From Halobellus captivus (GTDB lineage Archaea > Halobacteriota > Halobacteria > Halobacteriales > Haloferacaceae), in assembly GCF_003697845.1 (NCBI RefSeq), contig NZ_RDQE01000001.1, positions 62,001 through 126,000 of the forward strand: a stretch of 64,000 bases of DNA. The letters are read 5' to 3'. This document shows, one piece after another, positions 15,262 to 24,453 of this stretch. The notes under the pieces were generated by a model. It saw nothing but the letters and a program-made list of their open reading frames with translations, did no database searches and was not told the DNA's origin. The position numbers and the translations under genes were made by a program. Numbering within the stretch: position 1 is the first letter of the stretch; every line of letters starts with the position of its first letter.

Positions 15262-16770
15262 CTAGAGGAACGGACGCCAGTAGTACGGGCTGACGAAGCC
15301 CTCGATGAGGGCGGCGACCGCGAGGAGGACGCCGACCCCGACGGTCACCCAGAACGCGTTCTCGACCGCGTCCGCGAACCCGACGCGGCTCAGCCGCCCC
15401 CGGAACGCCCGCCAGGCGACGACGCCCAGCCGGACCCCGAGCGCGCCCGAGACGACGATCGCCGGGATCTCGAGGAGCCCGTGCGGGATCACGAACGCGA
15501 CGAGTGCGGGGAGGTTCCCCTCCAGCGCGGCGACCGCGCCGAGCGCGAGGCCGTTGAACGCAATGGACGAGAGCGCGGGAAGGACGAGCGCGATCCCGCC
15601 GAACGCCGTGGCGATCGTCACCGTCCAGTTGTTCCCGAAGAACTCGAGGGCGGCGGCCGGCGGGAGTCCCCCGAGCCGTGCCTCGATGGAGGTGGGGACG
15701 ACCCCGACGAACGGCCCGGCCAGCATCCAGCCCGCGACGCCGCCCGCGACGCCGACGGCGACGACGAGGAGGTGGGTGCCCGGCGTCCGCCGGACGAAGA
15801 CGCGCGTCTCGGCCATGCCGCGACGGACTCCGCCGGTGAACTGCGTACGGACGCTCGCCTCCGGCGGGTCGACGGGATCGACCGCACCGCGGTGGTCGCC
15901 GTAGAGAACCGTCTTCAGGAGGTCGAGCGCCGGCGCGGCGACGACCGCGCTGGCGAGCGCGACGACCGCGCCGCCGCCGAGGAACGCCAGGGCGGACGCG
16001 GCCGAGGAGATCGCGACGAGGACGCCGACGGCGACGACGAGGTAGGCGATGGCGTCGACCGGGTTCGACCGGACGAACCCGCCCGCGCCCTCGACCGCGC
16101 CGAACACGCCGGCGTCGTCGACGACGATCGCCGCGGGGGCGAACGCGAAGACGATCCGGACGAGCACCAGCGCCGCGCCGCCGACCAGGAGTGCCCCGAG
16201 CCCGACGACGGCCCCGACCAGCGGGCCGCCGACGAGCGCGGCGACGCCGACGGCGACGCTCGCGAGCAGGACCACGCCCAGCCACAACAGGAGTTCCGCG
16301 ACGTACAGTCCGAGGAACGTGAGCCAGCGATCCCGGACGCCGGCGATCCCCGCAGTCAGTCCTCGGTTCCCCCGTAACCGAGCGATCACGGCGCTCATCT
16401 GGCCGGCCGAGACCGCCGCGTACGCGAGAACCGAGATCAGGACGGCGGCGACCATCCCACCGACGACGAGCGCGACCGTGGTCGGCGAGACGAGCGGTTC
16501 GAACACGGGGGCCAGCCCCTCGGCCCACCGCTCTACGGCCTCCGGGTCTTCGAGGTTCGGCGGCGTCAGGTCGGCCCCCGCGAGCGCGTCCCGGACGGCG
16601 TCGATCCCGCCCGTGAGTTCGGCGTGGAGGTACGCTCCCGCGAGCGCGAGGAGGAGGGCGGTACGGGCGATCACGGGGACGGCCGTCCCGAGGAAGTAGA
16701 ACGGGAGGAGGTCCGCCGGTCGCCGTCGGAGGGTCGAAACGGTGGCGGTGACCGCCGTCGACAGGTCCAT
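15262..16770 (-). CDS. SpoIIM-domain polytopic membrane protein
   Basis: A 502-residue protein with about 11-12 membrane helices. The first half (to about 290) resembles the archaeal multi-helix DUF4013/glycerophosphodiester-phosphodiesterase membrane domain, with GQMSAVIARLRG and a NPVDAIAYLV helix. The C-terminal half (about 320-502) is a SpoIIM/DUF95 domain with FGNNWTVTIATAFGGIALVLP, IPHGLLEIPAIV and a final YYWRPFL. These conserved Asn, His and Glu residues in helices suggest transport or lipid work, but no function is established. The ATG at 16770 opens the protein; a start 18 codons earlier is unlikely. Confidence 0.75.
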   Translation of the reverse strand: MDLSTAVTATVSTLRRRPADLLPFYFLGTAVPVIARTALLLALAGAYLHAELTGGIDAVRDALAGADLTPPNLEDPEAVERWAEGLAPVFEPLVSPTTVALVVGGMVAAVLISVLAYAAVSAGQMSAVIARLRGNRGLTAGIAGVRDRWLTFLGLYVAELLLWLGVVLLASVAVGVAALVGGPLVGAVVGLGALLVGGAALVLVRIVFAFAPAAIVVDDAGVFGAVEGAGGFVRSNPVDAIAYLVVAVGVLVAISSAASALAFLGGGAVVALASAVVAAPALDLLKTVLYGDHRGAVDPVDPPEASVRTQFTGGVRRGMAETRVFVRRTPGTHLLVVAVGVAGGVAGWMLAGPFVGVVPTSIEARLGGLPPAAALEFFGNNWTVTIATAFGGIALVLPALSSIAFNGLALGAVAALEGNLPALVAFVIPHGLLEIPAIVVSGALGVRLGVVAWRAFRGRLSRVGFADAVENAFWVTVGVGVLLAVAALIEGFVSPYYWRPFL

Positions 16771-16836
16771 GGCCACCGGTTCGTCCGTGTGACACTTAAG
16801 AACGCGTGTCGGCGAGGAACTCACTCCTCGTGACGG

Positions 16837-17463
16837 TCACTCGTCCGGGTACTTCGGCTCGCGTCGCTCGGCCCGCTCGGTCGCGCGTTCGATCACCTCT
16901 CGGACCGTGTCCGACCCCTCGCTCGCCCGGTAGGGGTCGCCGTGACCCGGGTACATCGCCTCGACCGAGTCGGGGAGCCGGTCGAGCAGCGCGTGGAGGC
17001 TCTCGATCAGGCGCTCGCGCGACTGGCCGGCCATGTCGGTCCGGCCGAACGAGCCGTCCTCGAACGCGCCGTCGTTGTAGACGACCACGTCGCCGGTGTA
17101 GACGCGTTCCTCGCCCACCAGCGAGACGTGGTCGTCGGCGTGTCCGGGCGTCTCCACGACCGTACACGGCTCGCTTCCGACGAGCACCTCGTCGCCGTCG
17201 CGGATCGCCACGTCCCGGCGTGGGTGGTCGGCGGCGGCGAGCAGTCGGGGCTCGAACCGGTCGAGGACGGCGTCGAGCTCGCCCACGTGGTCGTGGTGTT
17301 GGTGCGTGAGCACGACGCGGTCGACCTCGTCGACGTGCTCGGCGATGACGTCGGTGACCCCCGGCATGGTCCCCGCGTCGACGAGGGTGGTCGCCTCCCC
17401 GGGAACCAGGTACGCGTTACAGGTGAACGCCTCGGCGTCGGCGGTGACGGTGATCGGCTCCAT
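16837..17463 (-). CDS. MBL-fold metallo-hydrolase
   Basis: 208 residues. The metallo-beta-lactamase zinc motif is THQHHDHVGE (53-62), followed by a GHADDHVSL segment, YTGDVV and AMYPGHGDP near residues 170-180. This layout fits the glyoxalase-II-like branch; substrate unknown. The ATG at 17463 is preferred to one nine codons earlier because MEPITVTADA starts the first strand. The gene is divergent from DUF5786, which begins about 130 bases away. Confidence 0.83.
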   Translation of the reverse strand: MEPITVTADAEAFTCNAYLVPGEATTLVDAGTMPGVTDVIAEHVDEVDRVVLTHQHHDHVGELDAVLDRFEPRLLAAADHPRRDVAIRDGDEVLVGSEPCTVVETPGHADDHVSLVGEERVYTGDVVVYNDGAFEDGSFGRTDMAGQSRERLIESLHALLDRLPDSVEAMYPGHGDPYRASEGSDTVREVIERATERAERREPKYPDE

Positions 17464-17560
17464 GTACACAGTACCCGTCCCGTCGGACAAAAACGTGTGC
17501 GCCGACGGCGACCGGTGAGCCCCTCCGGATCGATGGCTGGAGACCTGACTCGCCCCGGGA

Positions 17561-17568
17561 TTTATACG
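17561..17568 (+). promoter_or_regulatory. TATA box of DUF5786 gene
   Basis: TTTATACG is centred about 30 nt upstream of the ATG at 17594. Confidence 0.6.
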
Positions 17569-17593
17569 CTACGGTCAAGTACTACCATGTACA

Positions 17594-17776
17594 ATGGGCT
17601 TCGGGAGCTACGACGAATCCGAACAGGAGAATCAGGACCTGGACGCGGACTTCGACGACGACGACGGGGTCCAAGCCGCCCAGGAGACCCACGACGGGTC
17701 CGTCGAGTACGAGCCCGGCGCGTCGAACGACGAGCTGCTCGACCGGCTCAAGGAGATCAAATCCGAGGAGACGTGA
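17594..17776 (+). CDS. DUF5786 family small acidic protein
   Basis: A 60-residue protein starting MGFGSYDESEQENQD, with an acidic middle (ADFDDDDGVQ) and a C-terminal helix SNDELLDRLKEIK. This start and end are near-invariant in the haloarchaeal family I know as DUF5786. No function is established. It has its own promoter and is followed after 18 bases by the DUF99 gene, so the two may be co-transcribed. Confidence 0.85.
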   Translation: MGFGSYDESEQENQDLDADFDDDDGVQAAQETHDGSVEYEPGASNDELLDRLKEIKSEET

Positions 17777-17794
17777 CGGCGAGTCCGCAGCGTC

Positions 17795-18403
17795 GTGAGT
17801 GACCTACCGAGCCGGACGCTCGGCGTCGCCTTCTCCGACGGGGACCGCGTGAGTCGGGTCGCCGGCGCGATTCTCAGGTCCGACGACGCTCTCGACGGAT
17901 TGGCTTACGAAGCGTGTACCGTCGGCGGCAGCGACGCCACCGACGCCATCGTCGACCTCGTCGCCGAGTCGGGTCGCGAGGACGTCCGACATCTCTGTCT
18001 CGCCGGCGTGGCGCCCGCTTGGTTCAACCTCGTCGACCTCTGCCGGCTCCACGAGGAACTCGACCGTCCCGTTTCCGCGGTGAGCTACGAGGCGAGTCCA
18101 GGACTCGAGCCCGCGCTCCGCGGGGCGTTCGACGGCGAGGACCTCGCCGAACGGCTGGCCGTCTATCGGTCGTTGCCGCCCCGGCGGCGGGTCCCGCTCG
18201 ACGACTCCGGCTCGGTGGGTCCGAAATCCGGCTCGGCGGCTCCCCTCTTCGTTCGCGCGATCGGCCTCGCGGACGACCGCGCCGCCGCGATCGTTCGATC
18301 CCTCGTTCGCGAGGGGTTCCGCCGGCCCGAACCCCTCCGGATCGCGTCGATCGCGGCGAGCGCCCACCGGGAGGCGATCCCGGACGACTCGTTACCCCCC
18401 TGA
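17795..18403 (+). CDS. DUF99 family protein (endonuclease dU-like)
   Basis: 202 residues from a GTG start. The opening GVAFSDGDRVSRVAGAILRS, the middle ILxDLVAES-type helix and the strand HLCLAGVAPAWFNLVDLCRLHEEL fit the archaeal DUF99 fold, which is related to endonuclease V and is fused to it in some archaea. Cleavage at deoxyuridine has been ascribed to the family, but I cannot confirm active-site residues here. The 3' end overlaps the convergent molybdoenzyme gene by 12 bases. Confidence 0.78.
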   Translation: MSDLPSRTLGVAFSDGDRVSRVAGAILRSDDALDGLAYEACTVGGSDATDAIVDLVAESGREDVRHLCLAGVAPAWFNLVDLCRLHEELDRPVSAVSYEASPGLEPALRGAFDGEDLAERLAVYRSLPPRRRVPLDDSGSVGPKSGSAAPLFVRAIGLADDRAAAIVRSLVREGFRRPEPLRIASIAASAHREAIPDDSLPP

Positions 18404-20038
18404 GTTCGGTTCGACCTCGACGGTCGTCCGGTGCCACCCCGTCGACCCGCCCGGGCGCGGTCCCGTCCGTTCCTCGGTCTGGACCGTCCCGTCGCGCCGG
18501 ACCGCGCGGACGACGACGTCGAACTCGCTCCGGTCGGGTGCGTCGAACGCGTACCGCCAGCGGCGCCACGCGTGCGGGGCGATCGGCTCCTCCAGTTCGC
18601 CCTCGTTCCACGTCTCCCCGCCGTCGACGGTGACCTCGACGCCCGCCAGTTCCTCGATACCGGTCTCCAAGCCGCCGAACGCGACGCCGCCGACGACGAC
18701 CCTGTCGCCGTCGCGCTCGGCAGCCCGGACGTACGACATCGTGTTCGCGACCGCCTCCTCGTCCCAGCCCCGGTCCTCCCAGTAGGCCTCGTGGTCGACG
18801 CCCGAGACCTCGATCCGCTCTATCCACTTCGTCATCTTCATCCCGTACCGGCCAGGGACGAGCAGTCTAGCCGGGAACCCGTGCTCCGTCTCCAGCGTTC
18901 GCTCGCCCATCCCGTAGACGATCAGGACGTCCTCCCGTTCGACGATATCCATCGGGATCGCCTCGCTGTACCCGTCGGCCGCGTGCGTGACCACGTCGAC
19001 CGCGCCCTCCGCGGGCCCCGCCGCCGCCACGAGGTCGGACAGCTGGACCCCCGTCCAGTGGGCCGTCCCGATCAGGTCGCCGCCGACCTCGTTGGAGATG
19101 CACACCATCGTCGTCGTCTGCTCGAGGCGATCCTCGTGGCCCACCAGGTCGTCGTACGCGAGCGAGTACGGCTCCGCGACCGCGCCGTCGACGTCGAGGC
19201 TCCACGCCTCGGGGTCGAGTATCGGCGGGTTCACGTTGACGTCGACGACGTAGTGCTCGGCCGGCGAGGTGACCGCCGGCGGCATCCCGCCGAAGTCGAA
19301 CGCGGGATCCCCCGTCGGGGGCGAGACCGATCGCTCCAGTGGCGCGCCCACGCGCTCGCTCTCCTCCGGCCCGCCCAGCCGATCGAACAGCAACCGGAGG
19401 CCCGCGAGCGGGACGCCCCCGGCGACCGCCAGCCCGCCGACGCGCCGGAGGAACCCGCGTCGTCCCCGGAGCCGGCCGGTCCGCGGAAGGCCGCGGGCGA
19501 CGAGCGCCGGCGGTGCGACGGCGACGATGACCCCGACGACGAAGCCGCCCGAGGGTGTCGCCCCGGCCGCGAGCAGCAGCGGCACGGTCGCGAGGACGGC
19601 GACCGCCGCGACCGAGGTGCCGGCCCTCGTTCGGAGTCGATCCCCGATCGACGGCTTCCCCGTCCGTTCGACCGCGATCGGGAGGAGGACCCCGCCGGCC
19701 GCGCTCACGGCGACGACGCCGGCGACCAGGCCACCCACGAGCGTCGGCGTCGCGTAGAACCCGAGCAGATCGATCGCGAGCGTCGACAGCCAGCCAGGCG
19801 AGCGGGCGATAACCCCCTCGGCGACGGGCTCGATCCCGAACCCGCCGACGAGCGGCGCGGCGGCGAACAGCCCCGCGATCCACGCCGCGCCGACGACGGC
19901 CCCGCCCACCCCTCGACGGACGACCGTCTCGCGGTCGACCGCGGCGGCTCCGGTTTTGTCGTCTCCGTTCCCGGCGTCGGCGTTCCCGTCTCCAGTGTCG
20001 GCGTTCCCGTTCTCGACCTCGGACGCGTCCGGATCCAT
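18392..20038 (-). CDS. Membrane-anchored sulfite-oxidase-type molybdoenzyme
   Basis: 548 residues. The acidic N-terminus (1-35) is followed by about four membrane helices (about 45-182), an internal twin-arginine motif GRRGFLRR (192-199) with a fifth helix (about 200-216), and then a sulfite-oxidase-type molybdopterin domain. That domain shows TMVCISNEVGGDLIG with the Mo-ligand Cys, TAHWTGVQL, and a C-terminal Mo-co dimerisation domain (VTVDGGETW). The substrate is unknown. The internal Tat motif suggests that the cofactor-loaded domain is exported after folding. The acidic start MDPDASEV at 20038 is preferred over an ATG four codons earlier. Confidence 0.85.
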   Translation of the reverse strand: MDPDASEVENGNADTGDGNADAGNGDDKTGAAAVDRETVVRRGVGGAVVGAAWIAGLFAAAPLVGGFGIEPVAEGVIARSPGWLSTLAIDLLGFYATPTLVGGLVAGVVAVSAAGGVLLPIAVERTGKPSIGDRLRTRAGTSVAAVAVLATVPLLLAAGATPSGGFVVGVIVAVAPPALVARGLPRTGRLRGRRGFLRRVGGLAVAGGVPLAGLRLLFDRLGGPEESERVGAPLERSVSPPTGDPAFDFGGMPPAVTSPAEHYVVDVNVNPPILDPEAWSLDVDGAVAEPYSLAYDDLVGHEDRLEQTTTMVCISNEVGGDLIGTAHWTGVQLSDLVAAAGPAEGAVDVVTHAADGYSEAIPMDIVEREDVLIVYGMGERTLETEHGFPARLLVPGRYGMKMTKWIERIEVSGVDHEAYWEDRGWDEEAVANTMSYVRAAERDGDRVVVGGVAFGGLETGIEELAGVEVTVDGGETWNEGELEEPIAPHAWRRWRYAFDAPDRSEFDVVVRAVRRDGTVQTEERTGPRPGGSTGWHRTTVEVEPNSGG

Positions 20039-20202
20039 GACGGCGATCACCCGCTACCGGCGGCGGATCGGGACGGTTCGACGGGCATCGCTCCGAGGGT
20101 CGTGTGTCGCGTCCGTTGCATCTACTCCTAGTTGGACTGTTAGCACATAACGTGTCGGGTCGATGGGGCGGGTATTTGTCCCCCGCCGTCAACTGACCGA
20201 CC

Positions 20203-21600
20203 ATGAGCGGCATCACCTTCCGCGACCGGGAGCGGATCGCCCGGACACCGACTCACGACGTCGCGCTCGACTGTCTCGCCGCGGGGATCGAGGCCGCGCT
20301 CCCGGCGAACGTCGTCGCCGACGCCGTCTCGGTGACCGGCGGGACCCTCCGCGTTGCCGGCGTCGACGGAACGACCGGCGAGTACGACCTCGACGCGTAC
20401 GAGACGGTCCGGCTCGTCGGGGCGGGCAAGGCGGCCGGCGGGACGGCGGCGGCGCTCGCGGACCGACTCGACGGTCGCCTCGGAGATCGGTTCGCTGGCG
20501 GGGCGGTGGTCACCGACGACCCGGAGGGATCGGGGGAAGGCCGCCCGTTCGACGTCCTCCCCGGCGACCACCCGCTCCCGACAGGGCGCGGCGTCGAGCA
20601 CGCACGGCGCGTCGTCGACGTCGCGGCGGCGGCCGGCCCGGACGACCTCGTCATTGCGGTCGTCACGGGCGGCGCGAGTGCGCTCCTGTCGGTTCCGAGC
20701 GACCCTATCGGGATCGACGACCTCCGCGATCTCACCGACGCGCTGCTCGCCTGCGGCGCGTCGATCGACGAGATCAACGCCGTCAGGAAGCACTGCTCGG
20801 CGGTCAAGGGCGGGCAGCTCGCCCGGACCGCGGCCCCCGCCACCGTCGTGACCCTCGCGATGAGCGACGTGGTCGGCGACGACTCCGCCGTGATCGGCAG
20901 CGGCCCGACCGTCCCCGACCCCTCGACGTACGACGACGCGATCGCGACCCTGGAGCGGTACGGGATCGATCCCCCCGCGACGGTTCGCAGGCACCTCCGA
21001 GCGGGAGCCGCCGGCGAACGCCCCGAGACGCCGGCGGCCGGCGATCCGGCGTTCGATCGTACCCGGACGTTCACCGTCGGGAACGCACGGACCGCGCTCG
21101 ACGCGGCGGCGGACGCCGCGGCCGACCGCGGATACGACGCGGTCGTCGTCGCCGACGACGTGGTCGGCGAGGCGCGCGACGCGGGACGGGAGCACGCCGC
21201 GCTCGCGGAGACGTGCGCCGTCGACGGCCGTCCGGTCGCCCCGCCCGCGGTGTTGCTCACGGGCGGGGAGACCACCGTGACGCTCGCCGACGGAACGGAC
21301 GACGACCGCGTCGGATCCGGCGGGCCGAACGCGGAGTTCGCGGCGAGCGCGGGGATCGAACTCGAGCGTGAGGGGATCGTCGTCGCGAGCGTCGACACCG
21401 ACGGGATCGACGGGGCGAGCGACGCCGCCGGCGGGGTCGTCGACGCCGCGACGCTCCCGACGCCGGCCGCGCGGGACGCGCTCGACCGCCATGACGTGGC
21501 TCCCCTCCTGGACGAGGCCGACTCGCTGCTCCGGACCGGCCCGACCGGGACGAACGTGAACGACCTCCGGGCGGTCGTCGTCACGGATCGGGTGGAGTGA
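20203..21600 (+). CDS. gckA: Glycerate 2-kinase (MOFRL family)
   Basis: 465 residues with the two-domain MOFRL/GckA layout. The N-terminal domain has RLVGAGKAAGGTA, the GDHPLPTGRG segment, VTGGASALLS and EINAVRKHCSAVKGGQLA. The C-terminal domain carries LLTGGETTVTL, GPNAEFAASAG and DTDGIDGASDAAGG, the conserved MOFRL motifs. The enzyme phosphorylates D-glycerate at C2 and feeds it into glycolysis, as in archaeal semi-phosphorylative Entner-Doudoroff metabolism. A TATTT element lies about 28 nt upstream of the ATG. Confidence 0.88.
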   Translation: MSGITFRDRERIARTPTHDVALDCLAAGIEAALPANVVADAVSVTGGTLRVAGVDGTTGEYDLDAYETVRLVGAGKAAGGTAAALADRLDGRLGDRFAGGAVVTDDPEGSGEGRPFDVLPGDHPLPTGRGVEHARRVVDVAAAAGPDDLVIAVVTGGASALLSVPSDPIGIDDLRDLTDALLACGASIDEINAVRKHCSAVKGGQLARTAAPATVVTLAMSDVVGDDSAVIGSGPTVPDPSTYDDAIATLERYGIDPPATVRRHLRAGAAGERPETPAAGDPAFDRTRTFTVGNARTALDAAADAAADRGYDAVVVADDVVGEARDAGREHAALAETCAVDGRPVAPPAVLLTGGETTVTLADGTDDDRVGSGGPNAEFAASAGIELEREGIVVASVDTDGIDGASDAAGGVVDAATLPTPAARDALDRHDVAPLLDEADSLLRTGPTGTNVNDLRAVVVTDRVE

Positions 21601-21650
21601 GGGGGCGGGGTGGGTGGACCGGGTGGCGTACGGTCGTCGACCGTCCGGAC

Positions 21651-21656
21651 TTATGT
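21651..21656 (+). promoter_or_regulatory. TATA box of uracil-DNA glycosylase gene
   Basis: TTATGT is centred about 27-28 nt upstream of ATG 21680. It overlaps an earlier in-frame ATG at 21653, which therefore is not the start. Confidence 0.5.
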
Positions 21657-21679
21657 CTCCGGCACCCGGAGTCGAGGCC

Positions 21680-22339
21680 ATGAGCGAGGACGGAGACGGG
21701 AACGTTGCGGGCGGCGGCGTCGACGCGGACGGCACGCTCGATGCGGACCTGCGTGTGGGAACCTGCCAGCGGTGTCCGGCGCTGGTCGAGTCGCGGAGCC
21801 GGATCGTCGAGGGCGTCGGCCCGACTGACGCCGATCTACTCCTCGTCGGCGAGGGGCCCGGCGCGAACGAGGACGAGCGGGGGGAGCCGTTCGTCGGGCG
21901 CTCCGGCGACGTCCTCGACGGGGCGTTGCGGGACGCGGGGCTCGCGCGCGCCGACGTTCGGATCACGAACTGCGTGCGGTGTCGTCCCCCGGAGAATCGC
22001 GACCCGACGACCGAGGAGTTGGCCAACTGTCACGGCCATCTCGAGGCCGAGATCGCCGGGCTCGATCCCGAACTGATCGTCACGCTGGGAAAGGTGCCGA
22101 GCGAACACCTCCTCGACCGGTCGGTGGGGATCACGTCCGAGTCGGGCGACGTCGTCGACGCGCGGATCGGCGGGGCCTCCCGGCGAGTCCTGCTGTCGGT
22201 CCACCCGGCGGCGACGCTGTACGACCGGAGCCAGCGGGAGGGGTTCTTCGAGACGATCGCCCGGGCGGGCGCGCTGAGCGGGGTCGTCGCGGGCGGCGGC
22301 GACGGTTCCGGCGGCCAGTCCCGGCTCGGCGAGTTCTGA
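21680..22339 (+). CDS. udg: Uracil-DNA glycosylase, Fe-S type (family 4)
   Basis: 219 residues. The 4Fe-4S cluster ligands are supplied by C29 and C32 (TCQRCPAL), C101 (or C98) in TNCVRCRPPENR, and C117. The active-site loop is GEGPGANEDERGEPFVGRSG (57-76), and the C-terminal SVHPAATLY gives the leucine-loop His. The enzyme removes uracil from deaminated DNA in base-excision repair. The first 20 residues are low-complexity. The start is fixed by the TATA box 28 nt upstream. Confidence 0.88.
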   Translation: MSEDGDGNVAGGGVDADGTLDADLRVGTCQRCPALVESRSRIVEGVGPTDADLLLVGEGPGANEDERGEPFVGRSGDVLDGALRDAGLARADVRITNCVRCRPPENRDPTTEELANCHGHLEAEIAGLDPELIVTLGKVPSEHLLDRSVGITSESGDVVDARIGGASRRVLLSVHPAATLYDRSQREGFFETIARAGALSGVVAGGGDGSGGQSRLGEF

Positions 22340-22446
22340 CGGTCCGTCGGTCGATCGGATCGAATCCGTGTGAGTATGGTTTTCAGGGTCGATATCGGTG
22401 GAAAACATAGAAAACGATTAGTCACGAGAGCGAAACACCCGCCTGT

Positions 22447-23619
22447 ATGTCCGACAACAGGTGGTCGGCGAACCGGCGGACGTTTGTCAAAACGGCGGGG
22501 GCGACCGGAGTCGTCGGTCTCGCTGGGTGTACCGGCGACGGCGGGTCCGGCGATGACGGGTCCGGCGACGACGGCTCAGGAGACGACGGGTCCGGCGACG
22601 ACGGCTCCGGAGACGGCGAGACCGCGGGGAGCTCGGACGACTCCACGACGGAGGTCACGTGGGTCATGAACCCGGCCCAGGAGGAGATCGACATCCAGGT
22701 CCAGTACCAGCCCCTCTTCGAGTACCTCGAGTCCGAGGCCGACGTGGAGATCATCGAGCAGCCGACCGCGAGCTACTCGGGGACCGCTCAGGAGCTCCGA
22801 CGCGCCGCCGAGGGCGACCGCGTCTTCGCGGACACCTCTCCCGGTGCCGTCGCACAGATCCCCGAGGAGATCGACGTGACGGGGATGCGGGTGGCCTACG
22901 GCGCGGAGCAGTACTTCTCGCTCATCACGACCCGGGCCGACAGCGACATCGAGTCGCTGGCGGACCTCGAGGGCGAGGTCGTCGCGTCCGCCGCGCCGAC
23001 CTCCGTCTCCGGGACGCTGTTCCCGCTTCTGATGCTCCGGCAGGCGGGTCTCGACATCGGCAACGCCCCCGGCGGATCGCCGGAGGACTTCGAGCTCCGA
23101 ACCTCGGACCACACGACGGCCCGCGAGCAGCTCATTGGGGACGACCGGATCGCCGCGGCCGGGACGGGCGCGTTCTCGACGGCCGCACACGTTCCCCAGG
23201 AGCAGTTCGACGAGATGTCACAGGACTTCGTCGACGTCTCCGCGGAGTACGACGGTGCGGGCGAGCGCGACCCCGAGCTCCGACTGCTCGCGGTCTCCGA
23301 CCCGATCCCGCGCGCGCCCATCGTGAGCAACGCCGCGTGGGAGGAGTCGCTCAAGGACGACCTCCGACAGCTGATGATCGACGCCCCACAGGAGGCGTTC
23401 GAACACGACTCGGAGGCCGACATCGCCGAGGCACTCAACGTCGACCCCGCGCTCTTAGAGATGGACGAGGAGGAGCTCTCCGAGAGCGAACTGGAGGAGG
23501 TAGAGCTGGTAGCCGACCACTCGCTCTGGTTCAGCGGTATCGTCGAGGCGACGGTCGAGGACTTCGACCCGGTCGCCGAGCTCGGCCAGGAGCTCGGGCT
23601 CGACTGGGGCGACCTCTGA
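22447..23619 (+). CDS. phnD: Phosphate/phosphonate ABC substrate-binding lipoprotein
   Basis: 390 residues. A Tat lipoprotein signal RRTFVKTAGATGVVGLAGC is followed by a Gly-Asp-Ser linker made of a repeated SGDDG unit (about 33-60) and then a PhnD-type periplasmic-binding domain from about 68 (TWVMNPAQEEIDIQ, YQPLFEYLE). It should be a diacyl-lipid-anchored surface receptor delivering phosphonate, phosphate or a similar oxyanion to PhnE. First gene of phnD-phnC-phnE. A weak TATA element (GATTAG) lies about 29 nt upstream. Confidence 0.88.
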   Translation: MSDNRWSANRRTFVKTAGATGVVGLAGCTGDGGSGDDGSGDDGSGDDGSGDDGSGDGETAGSSDDSTTEVTWVMNPAQEEIDIQVQYQPLFEYLESEADVEIIEQPTASYSGTAQELRRAAEGDRVFADTSPGAVAQIPEEIDVTGMRVAYGAEQYFSLITTRADSDIESLADLEGEVVASAAPTSVSGTLFPLLMLRQAGLDIGNAPGGSPEDFELRTSDHTTAREQLIGDDRIAAAGTGAFSTAAHVPQEQFDEMSQDFVDVSAEYDGAGERDPELRLLAVSDPIPRAPIVSNAAWEESLKDDLRQLMIDAPQEAFEHDSEADIAEALNVDPALLEMDEEELSESELEEVELVADHSLWFSGIVEATVEDFDPVAELGQELGLDWGDL

Positions 23620-23645
23620 ACGGCGGTTCAACCCCTCTCTCGATC

Positions 23646-24431
23646 ATGACTTACATCGACGTAGACGGTCTCACGAAACGGTTCGGCGACACGGTCGCGC
23701 TCGACGACGTGTCCTTCGAGGTCCCCGACGGGGAGTTCGTCATCGTGCTCGGCGTCTCCGGCTCCGGCAAGTCCACCCTGCTGCGGACGCTGAGCGGACT
23801 GCTCTCGCCGACGGAGGGCGACATTACGATCGCCGGCGAGCCGGTGGTCGATCCCCGCCCCGAGGTCGCGATGATCTTCCAACAGCACAACATCATCGGG
23901 GACATGACGGCGTACTCGAACTCCCTCTCAGGCGGCGTCCACCGCTCCGGGCTACTCTCCAGCGTGTTACAGCTCCAGGACGACGAGGAGAAGCACCGCG
24001 CGCTCGACGCGCTCGACACCGTCGGCCTGCTCGACGAGGCCGAACAGAAGGCGCGCAGCATGAGCGGCGGGCAACAGCAGCGGGTCGGCATCGCCCGCGC
24101 GCTCGTCCAGCAGCCGGAGGTCCTCCTCGCGGACGAGCCGGTAGCGAGCCTCGATCCGGGGAGCGCTCAGAGCGTGATGGGCTACCTTCGGACCGCCTCC
24201 GAGGACCGCGGTCTGACGACCTTCTGTAGCCTCCACCAGGTCAACATCGCGCGGAAGTTCGGCCACCGGTTCATCGGTCTCAGGGAGGGGAAGAAAGTGT
24301 TCGACGGGTATCGAGACGAGCTGACGATCGACGTCATCGACGACCTCTACGGCGACATCGATACCGAGGGGATGTTCGTGAGCGACGACGGAGACGCCGA
24401 CGCCGCGGTCGACGGCGTCGCCTCGACGTGA
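23646..24431 (+). CDS. phnC: Phosphonate-type ABC transporter ATPase
   Basis: 261 residues with Walker A GVSGSGKST (36-44), Q-loop FQQ (78-80), signature SMSGGQQQR (138-146), Walker B VLLADEPVASLDP (159-171) and switch His in SLHQVNIA. It couples ATP hydrolysis to import by PhnE and sits 26 bases downstream of phnD. The frame is open upstream through phnD, but the ATG at 23646 starts the ABC domain. The C-terminal 25 residues are acidic and probably flexible. Confidence 0.92.
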   Translation: MTYIDVDGLTKRFGDTVALDDVSFEVPDGEFVIVLGVSGSGKSTLLRTLSGLLSPTEGDITIAGEPVVDPRPEVAMIFQQHNIIGDMTAYSNSLSGGVHRSGLLSSVLQLQDDEEKHRALDALDTVGLLDEAEQKARSMSGGQQQRVGIARALVQQPEVLLADEPVASLDPGSAQSVMGYLRTASEDRGLTTFCSLHQVNIARKFGHRFIGLREGKKVFDGYRDELTIDVIDDLYGDIDTEGMFVSDDGDADAAVDGVAST

Positions 24432-24453
24432 CGAGAACGGAGCTGATCCACGA

